Assembly (NCBI GenBank): GCA_033557465.1
Contig: CM066033.1
Coordinates: forward strand, 1,306,371,519 to 1,306,435,518
Reading direction: 5' to 3'
Length of the DNA: 64,000 nt
DNA from: Ichthyophis bannanicus
Lineage: Eukaryota > Chordata > Amphibia > Gymnophiona > Ichthyophiidae
A model generated the notes under the pieces. That model was not told the DNA's origin and searched no databases. It was given only the letters and a program-made list of their open reading frames with translations. How positions within the stretch are numbered: position 1 is the first letter of the stretch; the number at the start of each line of letters is the position of its first letter. A program made the position numbers and the translations under genes. Positions 52,634 to 63,262 of this stretch are shown here, piece by piece.

Positions 52634-52974
52634 CAGGACCGTACCTAGCCCTGTGCGAGCGGTGCGGCCGCACAGGGCGCAAAGGCTTAAGGGGCGCATT
52701 TCGGCTGTCTGCCACTGCCGCCACTTTTTCTTCACTCAGTGGCGGCAGGCAATGGCAGACATCTGAAATGCGCCCCTTAAGCCTTCTCGCGGCACGCTAA
52801 GCACATCTGTCCCTCCCTGCTCTGGCGCAATGTCAGAGAAGTGAGGGACAGATCTGCTTAGCGCGCCAGCAACTTACACAGCGGGCGCACCTCTTCTCTC
52901 CTGCCATGGGGGAGGGGGGCGCGCACCCGCTGTGCAAGTTGCACAGGGCAAGATTCAACCTCAGTACGGCCCTG
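52634..52974. mobile_element. hAT-like MITE in the L2 tail
   Basis: It starts CAGGACCGTACCTAG and ends CTCAGTACGGCCCTG, inverted with few mismatches, and most of the interior is palindromic ('ggcttaaggggcgcattt' against 'aaatgcgccccttaagcc'). It is flanked on both sides by GTAGTAGT, with three extra bases on the left. The ends resemble hAT. The flank is itself a trinucleotide repeat, so the duplication is suggestive only. Confidence 0.65.
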
Positions 52975-53565
52975 GTAGTAGTGGCACTGATAGACCAATT
53001 GTGCAGCCAGAGACACCTTTGGGCCCCTACAGCTGTCTCCATGGACTTAGAAAAGATCTTCATCACGTCGTGCAGGGCATCTACTACAAACTATGTTCTA
53101 GACTGTCTGGCCATTGCTGGTTGCAGCACAAGAGCACTTGGGCCATCACACCCACATAAAATACACATGCCCTGAGTACCCAAGGTTGAAGCCATGAAGG
53201 CATTCTTGAGGAGGGCTACTACCCTCCTATCATGACTCTCCTTCAGCATAGCACCACCTTCTATCTCCCCAGAACTTCAGCCCCAACTCCGGTGTCTACC
53301 GCTGAGAGAACACAAGCTTTCACACGGGCTGTGGGAGGGGAAGAAACTATAGGAATGCTGAAATTCATTTAGAATAGGGTCAACTTGTGAAACCTCCACC
53401 AGAAGGCACTCCAAAATGCACAGAGCCATCATGGCATCCTGAATAAGGGTGGAAAAGTCCTCTCCGTGAAAAAGAGGGATCACTGATCTATCCCTCCACG
53501 AGGGGAAGCTCCCCTTGTTCCAGTGACTCACCCATTGTATACAGAGTCCTCTTCTCTACAGCCTC
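52975..53565 (-). mobile_element. DIRS copy E, Gag remnant
   Basis: The minus-strand frame 52833-53066 includes MMKIFSKSMETAVGAQRCL and WLHNWSISATT, equivalent to KNMASVVAARRYLWLRNWAAD in copy B. At 53277-53531 WNKGSFPSWRDRSVIPLFH and acidic/LEC blocks fill the middle Gag position. It is strongly diverged. The 5' continuation is at 55665-56912, beyond an inserted L2. Confidence 0.55.
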
Positions 53566-53569
53566 CCCC

Positions 53570-55655
53570 AGGATGTACAGGGCTAGGCTCTCGGAGGAAC
53601 GGACAGGCAAAAATATTGTAAAGACTCTAGCAAGGGAACCAGCATCAGACCAACCACACATGCCACAGCCACAGGCCTACTCTGATTATTTACAATCAAA
53701 AATGATCCAGATGGACAAGAGTACAAATGCCACAAACCACGCTCTGCCGCATAAACCGCCACAGCCAACACCACTGTCCAAATTCAACAAGATATCGAAC
53801 AAAGAGATTGAAGACACTATCGTCGCCATCAACCTCACCACTGCACCCAACGACCCTTGTCCAGATCTCTGGATAAAAGAACTACGTTGTGACTTAAGCC
53901 AATTCCTGAGCGAAATATTGAATCAATCACTTTCAATGGGATCGTTCCCACAGAGTTTAAAACAAACATCAATCAGGCCACTACTGAAAAATAACAGACT
54001 GGACCCAGCAAAAGTGGAATCATACAGACTGATTTCAAGCATCCTCCTGCTTGCCAAAATAATTGAAAAGATAGTCTGGTGTCAATATGTAGTTGGATTT
54101 GTCGCTGAAGCCCCGCTGGATCCATCCCAACACGGTTTTAGGGAAGCACACGGTATTGAAACCCTCCTCACCACCCTTTTCAATAACCTAGTCTCTGGAA
54201 TTGATAACATTCGCCAAGGATTTGCCCTCATCTTCATGGACATCGCAGCAGCTTTTGACTCGGTGAGTCATGAGATACTCATACAATGCCTCAAAGAAAA
54301 AGGGATACAAGGCACTGCACTAAAATGGTGCAAATCCTACTTGTCCAACAGATGGCAACACGTGAGGACCGGCACTACGACCTCAGAGCCATTTCTACAA
54401 AAACAGGGGGTGCCGCAGGGATCCTCACTATCTGCATTGATGTTTAACATTTATATGCAGCCCATCTGTGCCTTGATCCGATCGTTCAATGTCAGCTGTC
54501 TTGCTTATGCAGACGATATCCTGCTATACATACCATTTACGACTGACCAGCCAGATTTCTCCCCAATAATAAGATGCTTTGAAGCAGTCGCAGACTGGCT
54601 CCTTATGCAAAACCTATGAATTAACCATAACAAAACAGACGTCCTCTTCATCACGAGGAACCAGGATTTCACTCCGCCAGTCTCATTAAAAGTCAACAAT
54701 GCAGAGCTGAAAACCAAACCTACAATTTGCTACCTTGGTATTACCCTGGACCAACGGCTGGACATGAAAACACACATAAGAAACATTGTGAAAACAATAT
54801 ACCATAAAATACGGACATTACGACATCTATGACCACTGCTTGACCTAAGCGACTATCGAACGATCTACCAAGCCCTAATAATCCCACACTTCGATTACGC
54901 TAATGTAATCCTACATGGACTCCCCCAGGCAACTCTAAGCCCACTCCAGCTCACGATGAACACTGCTGTGAGAGTTCTAACAGGAGTATCAAGGATGGAC
55001 CATATAACTCCAGTTTTGAAGAAACTTTATTGGTTACCTATACAGGCTCGAATCCATTACAAGATCCTAGTTCTGACCTTCAAAGCCTTAAACAACCAGC
55101 GCCCCACGTCCATCAGCAAGATGATTCGCAGCATACCGCATAATAGAGCCAGAAGGTCCACAATGATGAACACATTAGTGATCCCAAAAGCAATGACGAA
55201 ATGCACAAAGTTAACGGCCAAGAGGGCTTTCATGATATACGCACCTAGAACCTGGAATGCCCTCCCCACAGACATCCGAATCACCACCAACTTGGCCCAA
55301 TTCAGAAAGGCGTTAAAGCATCATCTGTTCATAAAATACTCCCCTGAAACCAGCTGTAGAAAGCAGGCAATGAGCACTCTGACCAGACACCCAAAGCACC
55401 CTGATAAACATACCCAGCAAGAAAAAGGATAGCCAGCCCAATTTTCCCAACCCAAATAGTCCTGAGCCAGAGAAATTATACATCAGTGTAAATAAAATGT
55501 AGATAGTTTTCCCCTAGTTATATCCAAGTTATTACTCCAGTTCACTGTAAATACAATGCGGCTCGACTGCACTGTATAAGGTTATGTTGAATGTACACCG
55601 CACTGATCTGAATAGCGCGGTATAGAAGAAATGTTAAATAAATAAATAAAAATAA
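53570..55655 (+). mobile_element. L2 LINE, RT to 3' end, plus strand
   Basis: It is coding from 53573 to 55432 and ends in the L2 3' block ('tgtacaccgcactgatctgaatagcgcggtatagaagaaatg') and (AAATA)n. It is truncated before the endonuclease and sits within DIRS copy E. It is the best-preserved L2 here. Confidence 0.88.
53573..55432 (+). pseudogene. L2 ORF2 reverse transcriptase (5' truncated)
   Basis: The first 348 codons are open: TTAPNDPCPDLWIKELRCD, LKQTSIRPLLKNNRLDPAK, LDPSQHGFREAHGIETLLT, IFMDIAAAFDSVSHEILIQ (motif A), KQGVPQGSSLSALMFNIY (motif B) and LAYADDILLYIPF (motif C). Stops follow at 54617-54619 and 54831-54833. The same protein continues with NHNKTDVLFITRNQDF, CYLGITLDQRLDMKTHI, IIPHFDYANVILHGLP and HITPVLKKLYWLPIQARIH. 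The last block is RTWNALPTDIRITTNLAQF at 55250-55310. All three RT motifs are intact; two nonsense codons kill it. Confidence 0.9.
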
Positions 55656-56459
55656 AAATGAAGAGCAGGGTTTCTAATCTCCTTGCTGCCTGAGAGAGAG
55701 ACACCAGAAGGCCCCAAGTCCCCTGTAGGAAAGGTCAGAGGTCAGGGCCTTGGACCCCATGATGTGAGCTGCCATGCAGTTCCAGAGACTGAAAACAGCC
55801 AATGAGCTGTTTCAGGAGCTGCTGCTCAAATCCAGTTGAGATATTCTGGAGCCTGCAACTGCCTCCTCTTCAGCCAGGACCATGCAGCCATCCAAGACGG
55901 CCACTGTTCTCACCAAGAGGAAAATTGTGGGAGATGCAGTAGAGGCAGCAAAATCATCATTGGGTCCTAACATTGTTGAAATAAGGCACCCTGAAGCTTT
56001 TCCATCAAACCTGGGGCAAAAAGAGGCAGCCACAGAGTTCACTTGATGGGAGTCACCGGCAGCATCACAGCAGAGACAAAAGGTGGTGAAAGAAAAAGAT
56101 TGCAGAGGAAAAACCCCTGATGTAAAAAGAAAGCTGTAAAGAAAACGTAACCCCGATCTATAAAGGAATCCCTGCACCCGTCAGGCCGGCCAGAAGAACC
56201 TGAGAATGACCTTCCCACGCAGGTCTAAGAATGTCTGGTTGCCTGGAAGCAGCAGAGATAAAGAACCAATTGAAGAAACTAAAACTAAAAGATAAAGGAA
56301 ATATAACAGAACATGCAGAAAGACGGCAGTTCCCTGGGTCCCCCTGGTAGCTCTCCAGCCCAACAGTGTTGGAATCCATGGGTAACGGTGCTGGACACAG
56401 GGCAACTTTTGGCTAAAGAAGACAATGGGCATACCCAAACTCCAAGCAAACACTGGGCC

Positions 56460-56602
56460 AAGGTCTCAAACACACAGGCCACAACCATGGTGTGTCCCAG
56501 GGGAGATAGGCCTATATGTAACGCTGCACCAGTCCACAAACCTTGCCACCTGCTGGGGGCAGACAATACTGGCTTCTGTCAGTGCTGCACCAGAGTGCAT
56601 AC
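56460..56602 (+). repeat. Dispersed repeat, copy 1 (paired with 62045-62200)
   Basis: It shares 'ggcctat…', 'gcaccagtccaca(a/c)accttgc', and 'tcagtgctgcaccag…gtgcata' in the same order and spacing as 62045-62200. Both can be read on the plus strand as …RPI…APVHxPC…CCT, but no start or long frame exists. The family is not recognised. Confidence 0.6.
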
Positions 56603-56812
56603 CAGAGTTTCCAAGTTGCCCAGTTCTAGGAGTGAGATTTTAAACCAGTCCTGGATTTCTGACACTCTCATTCTGTTGCATTATGGGACCTGCAGCACCG
56701 ATTTCAATGAGTAAAAACAGGGACTACAAATACCATACTGCAATACAATGCAAATTTAAAACCAGAACTGACTAAAATCTCACTCCTAGAACTGGGTAAC
56801 TTGGCAGCTCTG
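56603..56812. mobile_element. hAT-like MITE (210 bp)
   Basis: It begins CAGAGTTTCCAAGTTGCCC and ends in the near-inverse …GGGTAACTTGGCAGCTCTG. The arms of about 40 bp share AGTTCTAGGAGTGAGATTTTA and its complement. The related repeat at 62045-62200 lacks the insertion at the matching point (near 62178-62184), giving an empty site. It is noncoding. Confidence 0.75.
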
Positions 56813-56912
56813 AAATACTAGTTATGACATCACAGAAATCTATTCTCATTTGCTTCCATCTGCTGGCTGGGGAGCATATCCCACTCATCTGGACTGGTCT
56901 AACAGGAAGATT

Positions 56913-57539
56913 TAAAAAAAAAAAAAGCATTTTGTTTCCTTATCTCAAAGCTCAAACGTGTCAGGAAACAGTGAAAGCTTGAGAGCGTGTGCTTCCGTCC
57001 ACACTTTCATGCACACACACAGATTACAAAACACTTATCAGGGGAAGAAAAACTAAAAGAAAAAGAAAATACTTCTGCAAATTAGCATTGCAAATGATTT
57101 TTATATTATGAAACATGGTCAAATTCTCTCGCTCCTCTCCCACCTCTCATTAAGGTTACCAGATCTTTTGCAGGAAAATCTGGGACACTTATAAGAAGTG
57201 TGTTGGTGGGGGGAAGAAAGGATCATCTTAGTTCCATGTTTGAGCAAAAAGGCACGGACGGGGAAGAGGAGTCATTATCCTGTCCCCTCCCCCACATCCA
57301 TCCCACAACAGCAACAATATCACTTCCAGGCAGAGAAACAGAAACAGTGATGCATTTCCCCTGTACTGTGCAATATACAAAGATAATGGATGTAAATTCG
57401 AAAACTTATATATTCAAATCACTAAAATGAAAATAAATATTTCTACCCTTTCTGTCCTCATTGCCAGAATTGGGGACAGAATGTTGCCAAACAGGTGGAA
57501 GGTGGCAACACAGCTCTAAAATCAGGGACATCTGGTAAC
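56913..57539. other. Unassigned stretch
   Basis: Simple A-rich patches (about 56920, 57050) and a short frame at 57200-57430 without family features. No gene is supported. Confidence 0.35.
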
Positions 57540-58592
57540 TTATGTAGCAAGCAGAGGGTAGGGCTAAATGGCCAATTTTCCCAATGGAGAAAGGTGAATA
57601 GTGGTGTACCCGCTGCTTTTTGACATATTCATATATGACCTGGAAAGGGGAATAACGAGTGAGGTTATCAAATATGCAGATGACACAAAACTATTTAAAG
57701 TTGTTAAAACCCAAGAGGATTGTGGAAAATTGCAAGAGGATCTTGATAAAATGGAAGACTGGGCATCAAAATGGCAGATGAAATTTATTGTGGACAAGTG
57801 CAAAGTTATGCACCTAGGGAAAAACAACCCAAACTATGGTTACACGATGCAAGGTTCCACATTGGAAACCACTACCCAGGAAAGAGATTTAGGCGTCATT
57901 GTGGATAACATGTTAAAACCCTCCGCCCAGTGTGCAGCAGCGGCCAAGAGAGCAAATAGAATGCTAGGTATGATAAGGAAAGGAATGGAAAATAAAACAA
58001 AAGATATTATAATGCCTCTATATCGTTCCATGGTGAGACCACACCTTGAATATTGTGTGCAATTCCGGTCGCCGTATCTTAAAAAGGATATAGCGTTATT
58101 AGAAAAGGTTCAGAGAAGAGCCACCAAAATGGTAAACCTGAGGGAAGATATGATAGAATTCTACAAATTAATGAACGGAGTGGAACAGGTAAACGTAGAT
58201 CAATTGTTTATGTTATCAGAATATAGAAAGACTAGGGGACATGCAATGAAGCTACAGGGTAAACTATTTAAGTCTAATAAAATAAATATTTTTTCACTCA
58301 ACGTGTAATCAAACTCTGGATTTTGTTACCGGAGGATGTAGTAAGGGCTGTTAGTGTAGCTGGCTTTAAAAAAGGTTTGGACAAGTTCCTGGAGGAAAGG
58401 TCCATAAACCATTATTAAGAAGGGACCCAGGATATCAATGCTTGACCCAGTACAAGCATTGTGGAACCAGTATCTTTTGGGGAAACTGCTAGGTACGTAT
58501 GACCTAGATTAGCCACTGTTGGAAACAGGATACTGGGCTTGATGGACCTTGGTCTGACCCAGTATGGCATATCTTATGTTCTTATATTCTAA
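57540..58592 (+). mobile_element. CR1 family 1, 3' half with two deletions
   Basis: It runs from QRVGLNGQFSQWRKVNSGV (57550-57605) through EVIKYADDTKLFKVV (motif C, here YADD rather than the usual FADD) to [19 protein letters not shown]. The C-terminus and complete 3' UTR follow, ending '…ttatgttctta' near 58585. A deletion at 57610 removes the QGSVLGP part of motif B, and one at 58135 removes the segment between VQRRATKMV and REDMIEFYKLM. Confidence 0.88.
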
Positions 58593-58817
58593 GTAAATAA
58601 TACCCATAGCAGGAGCGTTAAGCAATAACAAACCAAAAAGCTCCCGATAGCTCACAATAGCACAGTCAATATCCAACTCTCAAATACTTTCAAATACTTA
58701 CATAGAACCAAACCTCATTATTACCCCAGACATTTACGTCTACATGGAGAGCGGCAACCACCAACAAGCTGCCAATAATTTTTACTAAGAGAGAAAAAGG
58801 CCTCAGCGATTTAGCTA

Positions 58818-60572
58818 CAGTGGTGTGCAAAAGTCTGGAATCACTGGTAAATTTGACTTTTTTTCAACCTAGTGACCTTATATATATCTTAATTTCTTTT
58901 TCCTCCCAGTGGCTTTTTCTGTGTATCTCATGATAAGTGATAGATTTGGCTATTAGGGCCATCTTTTAGTATTGGTTTGGCCCTTATTTTCTGAGTTTGT
59001 TCCCCATAGTTGTCCTGTTGATAGATTTTCTGTGAAAATCGCATAATGTACATCGTTGGCCAACGATATATTGTAAGTATTCTTTAAAATATTATGGACG
59101 CACACCAGGTTTCCTTCAAATTAATGTATGTGGCCTTGAAAAAGGCTGTTTTTGTGTGTCAGTGATGGCTCTGTATTTGATGGGCCACTCTTTGTTCTTG
59201 ATCACCTGACTGCACCTTGTCGGCATTGAATGAACCAGTCTGACAAGGCGATCGTTGGTGACAACGCGGTTCCAAGCTGCAATGAGTGACTCAATCAGCT
59301 CACGCTTTGATGTCGGATGCCTCTTGGATATTTCCAAGGCCACCTTGTGCCACAGGTTCTCGACTGGATTCAGATCTGGAGACTGGGCAGGCTAGTCCAT
59401 TGACTTGATGTTGTTCCGCTGCTTCCAGCTGATCACCTGTCTGGGGCGATGGCAGGGTGCATTGTCATCTTGGAACAGGAACTGGCCAGGAAACAGCTGG
59501 TGTGCTGATGGCACCATGCACGTTTGCAGTATGGTGATGTACTTGGCCCCGTTGACCATTCCATCGATGATGTGAAGACGTCCAACGCCACCGGCAGTCA
59601 TGCAGCCCCAGACCATGACCTTCAAAGGATGCTTCACAGTGTGGCTGAGACACTCAGGCTTGAATTCCTCTCCAGTAAATCTCCTCACATAGGTGTGGGC
59701 CTAGTTACTAAACAGGCAGGTGGTGCTTTTATCACTGAATAGCACCTTTTCCCACATTTCAGTTGACCAGGTTGAGTGCTTTCTCGCCCACATGATCTGG
59801 TTGCGCCTTTGTATGTCAGTCATCAGTGGCTTATTCCGTGCTTTGCAGTCCCACAGACCAAACTGCAGGCACCGGTGACGAACTGTTGATGAGCTGACAC
59901 TGACCTCACTCTTGTCTGACCACTCTTGAAGTAGCTGAGGAGAGGTCAACTTGCGATTAGTCAGTGAAATGTGTCATAGTGCGTGGTCCTGGCATGATGT
60001 TAAAGCACGTGGATGACCTGAACGAGGCTTGTCCACCACTGAACCCGTTTCTTTCTTCTTCTGTACAATCTTAACAGCGCTCTGTCTGCAGTCAACTTTC
60101 CTGGCTATCTGATGGCTTGAAAATCCTTCCTCGCTCATAAAGGACACACAAACACGCTCCTCCAACGTCAGGGTCCAAGTCATCTTCATGGTCGATCCAG
60201 AACGCATATGAAATTCAAAAATTCCACACGTTTTTATAGCTGCACTGTTGGCTAGATATCTGCATTGTGATTGGTTAGTGAAACCAGCCTCCTGATTGGT
60301 CAGAAATAACGTGTGCATATTGGATAATCTCAATCCAGTTTTGACGCAGGATCCACAAAATCGCAGTAGCTATCTCCCAGTGTCTGTAAAGTATTTAAAT
60401 TGGAAGCAAGGAATGCAAAAAAAAGTCAACTCTAATAGCCAAATGTATCCCTTTTAATGTGATAGAAAGATGAATATGCTGGGCTAACACAAAATTAAAA
60501 AACAAACAAACACGTTAGAAAGTATGAAAAAAGCAAAACTCACAAGTGATTCCAGACTTTTGCACACCACTT
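58818..60572 (-). mobile_element. Tc1-like DNA transposon (1755 bp)
   Basis: Ends are CAGTGGTGTGCAAAAGTCTGG and the inverse of CCAGACTTTTGCACACCACTT, flanked by TA on both sides (58816-58817, 60573-60574). Imperfect inverted similarity continues inward (GGCTATTAG near 58950 against CTAATAGCC near 60434), so the terminal repeats are long. The transposase pseudogene fills the centre on the minus strand. It inserted in the left arm of the fold-back element, whose sequence continues cleanly on both sides. Confidence 0.92.
59113..60190 (-). pseudogene. Tc1-like transposase
   Basis: From an ATG at 60190: a helix-turn-helix-type N-terminus (LTLEERVCVSFMSEEGFSSH, QIARKVDCRQSAVKIVQ) and a GSVVDKPRSGHPRAL linker. 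The DDE domain has LFSDKSTTCLFSN (first Asp), GQFLFQDDNAPCHRPRQV (second Asp) and SPDLNPVENLWHKVA (Glu). The spacing between second Asp and Glu fits DD34E. Three in-frame stops (about 59972, 59702, 59394) interrupt an otherwise continuous frame; two replace positions that are usually tryptophan-like or hydrophobic. Length (about 350 codons) is normal for Tc1. Confidence 0.9.
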
Positions 60573-61668
60573 TAGTTTCCCTCTATGCAGCAGAAACCTG
60601 CCTAAAGGGGAAAGTGCTGCTTCACCATCACAAGCCAAAAAATAACTCCACAATTTTTTGTTCTTCAATTCCAATTAAGAAAGATTTTATGATTATTAAC
60701 ATTTTTTTATTTTTATCAATTTTACGTTGATTTTTTTCTTTCGTCTATCTGTTCCAGTGCTGTAAGGTAGCGGCCTACACTCTAGTGCTGCCTAATGGTA
60801 CCTGTGCCTGAAACAAAAAGTAAAAGGTTGACTGGAGGAGAACACCAAACAGCACAACCATGCTCCAAATTACATTTATGATTGCCGACTCTCCATATAA
60901 ACCCACCACTCAGATCTTTGTTTCGCGGATCCAGGGTTCCTCAGGGGTCATATTTCACAAAAAGATGTTGATTTCAATGTTCACTCTAGCAGTGGTGTCT
61001 AATATCGCCACCCCTATTTTTAAATTTCAGCCAAACCAATCATGGAAAAGAGAGGCGGAGCTATACAGCACACCCCATCACTGAATGAACCAGCCATTGA
61101 ATAAAAGGAATAGAGAGACTGTTTTTTTATAAACGCGCCAATCGATTTTATTATTCAGTCCCTCAGGTTCTATAGAACAATAAAATGGATTGGAGCGTTT
61201 TTTTAAAAAGTCTCTCTATTCATTGGCTGGTGTAATTTGGAGCATGGCTTTACTCTATTTTTGTTTCAGGAACAGGTACCATTGGGCAGCACTAGAGTAT
61301 AGGCCACTACCTTACAGTGCTGGAACAGTTAGACGAAAAAAAATCTCTATGTAGAAATTGATAAAAATAAAAAAAAAAATGTTAATAATCAAATCATTTT
61401 TTATTCATTGGAATTGAAGAAGAAAAAATTGTGGAGTTATTTTGGCTGGTGATGGTGAGAAGCAGCACTTTCCCCTTTAGTTAGGTTTCTGCTACAAAGA
61501 GGGAAACTAGCTAAATCGCTGAGGCCTTTTTCTCCCTTAGTAAAAATTATTGCAGCTCTCCGTGTAGACGTAAAAGTCTGAGGTAATAGTGAGGTTTGGT
61601 TCTAAGTAAGTATTTGAGAGCTGGATATTGACTGTGCTATTGTGAGCTATCGGGAGATTTTTTGTTTC

Positions 61669-62044
61669 GTGTAATTACTTGTGTGTCAAATCATAGGCAG
61701 CAAGTAAGGGGAACCTTAGAGGCACGAAAGCAACAGCACTTTCACTCTGATGTGGAAATATATTGCACAATCAGCCCTTCTGATCTTTACTTCATGTTAT
61801 TTAATTTTTTTTGAGGGGGAGGGGAAAGAAGAAATCTGAAGAAATCTTAAATGAAACTATTTATATAAAACATAGGCAGACAAAAGCTAAGACGACTGCA
61901 AAGGGATAAAAGCATTAAGGAGGAAGTAAAATGCTACAAAATGTTTCCATTAGAATCCAGAGATGAAACATCATTATGTCTGCTGATTGGGAAAAACAAT
62001 CACTACTTTGCTATGATGAAAACATACTAAATTTTGGGTTTGCA
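61669..62044. other. Unassigned stretch
   Basis: No recognisable gene or repeat. Confidence 0.35.
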
Positions 62045-62200
62045 TGTCTCAGTCACGTAGGCCACAGGAGCACGGTCTGGGCCAGGGAATACAGGCCTAT
62101 CTACACTGTTGCACCAGTCCACACACCTTGCACGCTGGAGGCAAAGACTAGTTTCTCTCAGTGCTGCACCAGTGCATATACTAGTTGTTCTACTTTGCAC
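62045..62200 (+). repeat. Dispersed repeat, copy 2 (empty site for the hAT MITE)
   Basis: It aligns by eye with 56460-56602 and continues without the MITE through 'gtgcatatactagttg', where copy 1 has its insertion. The type of repeat is unknown. Confidence 0.6.
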
Positions 62201-63262
62201 ACCCACCATGAAAGCATGTACCAGCCTGATGGACATAGCTGTAAAGCAGCCACCAGCTAAACATGCAAAGTTCCAGCCAACACCTAAATCGAAAAGACAT
62301 GATTTACGCACATTGATGGCATATAAAAATTCTCCACACCTTCTTATAAAATCTCCTTCTATTGGCACATGCCTTTAATTAATGTGCTTGTTATGCAGTA
62401 CAGTGTTCTTATGTGCATCGGTCATACATTGGTCCAATACAAAATAAATGACAAAAAAAAGGTATGCGATTTAAGATATGCCGGAGAAATGTCACCAAAG
62501 TGCATGAGAACTTTGGTAAGAGCTTCCCAGAAATACAGTAAAAGTGGGAGATATTTACAACTCAGTACAATGGGAACCAAACCTTGTATAAAATCTCTGG
62601 CAAAGAGTACATTTGTCTCCAAGGAAGTGGGGGGTTCCCACAACTCATCCAAAATCCTTTACTTTAAAAGCAAACAAAAAAAAGACTCTTAATAAAAGAG
62701 TTGCTGGTATATGTGGTATCAGGAAGCTGTTTATAAACACACCTACTTCTGGCCAGGAAGACAACAGCTGGAATACATCTGGGTATAGACACTCCTATTC
62801 AGGTGCCATTAAGCTATGTCTGTAAATTTAAGGAACAGAAATAAATTGGAGGGCTTTTCTGGGATTAGAAAGCATGGAATTATAAAGAAAGCTGTGCTCA
62901 GTATTTATTCTCCAATATTTCAAGAACACAGCATGCAGACAACAGGAATACCTGCTATATTGGCTGAAAAGATTACTGCTAAGCACTCTGTTCTGCAATA
63001 CCTTAAGCAGGTCCATCAGCAATTCATCTTATCACCCTCCACCCACTGTCCCAGTGCCAGAAATATTAGTTCACGCAGAAGAGATTCTGATTCGTTCACG
63101 TAACAAGGAAATATCATGATCACTAAAGGACCAATGGACTCCAGTGCTTGTGGGGTAATTTATGGCTCTCTTGTTAACATGGAAGCTGCCAGTGATACAG
63201 CAGAACTAAGATGTCACAAATAATGATTTGCACAAGGCAAAATTAAACTAATGCAGGAATGT
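62201..63262. other. Unassigned stretch
   Basis: Short frames on both strands (up to 107 codons at 62369-62692) show no family features. Poly(A)-like patches lie at 62452 and 62680. Confidence 0.35.

Larger units (their letters stand above)
55665..56912 (-). mobile_element. DIRS copy E, 5' part and terminal repeat
   Basis: The right end 'cttccatctgctggctggggagcatatcccactcatctggactggtctaacagg' (56855-56908) has the form of a DIRS terminal repeat. From 56100 to 55980 the minus strand reads a cysteine-rich block (C-L-C-C, then 16 residues, then C-P-R-F) where the Gag zinc motif lies in other copies, with the last cysteine replaced. A hAT MITE (56603-56812) and an older repeat (56460-56602) lie within. 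The assignment is tentative because the frames are badly broken. Confidence 0.45.
58627..61668. mobile_element. Large fold-back (inverted-repeat) element, split by Tc1
   Basis: The left arm (58627-58817, continuing at 60575-61110) is the inverse of the right arm (about 61150-61668). For example 'aaaagctcccgatagctcacaatagcacagtca' matches the inverse of 61627-61660. 'gtgctgtaaggtagcggcctacactctagtgctgcc' (60758-60793) matches the inverse of 61287-61322. The arms meet near 61145-61165. The left arm has about 200 extra bases (60890-61090), including 'ccagggttcctcaggggtcat', absent from the right arm. It has no ORF of its own. Confidence 0.8.
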
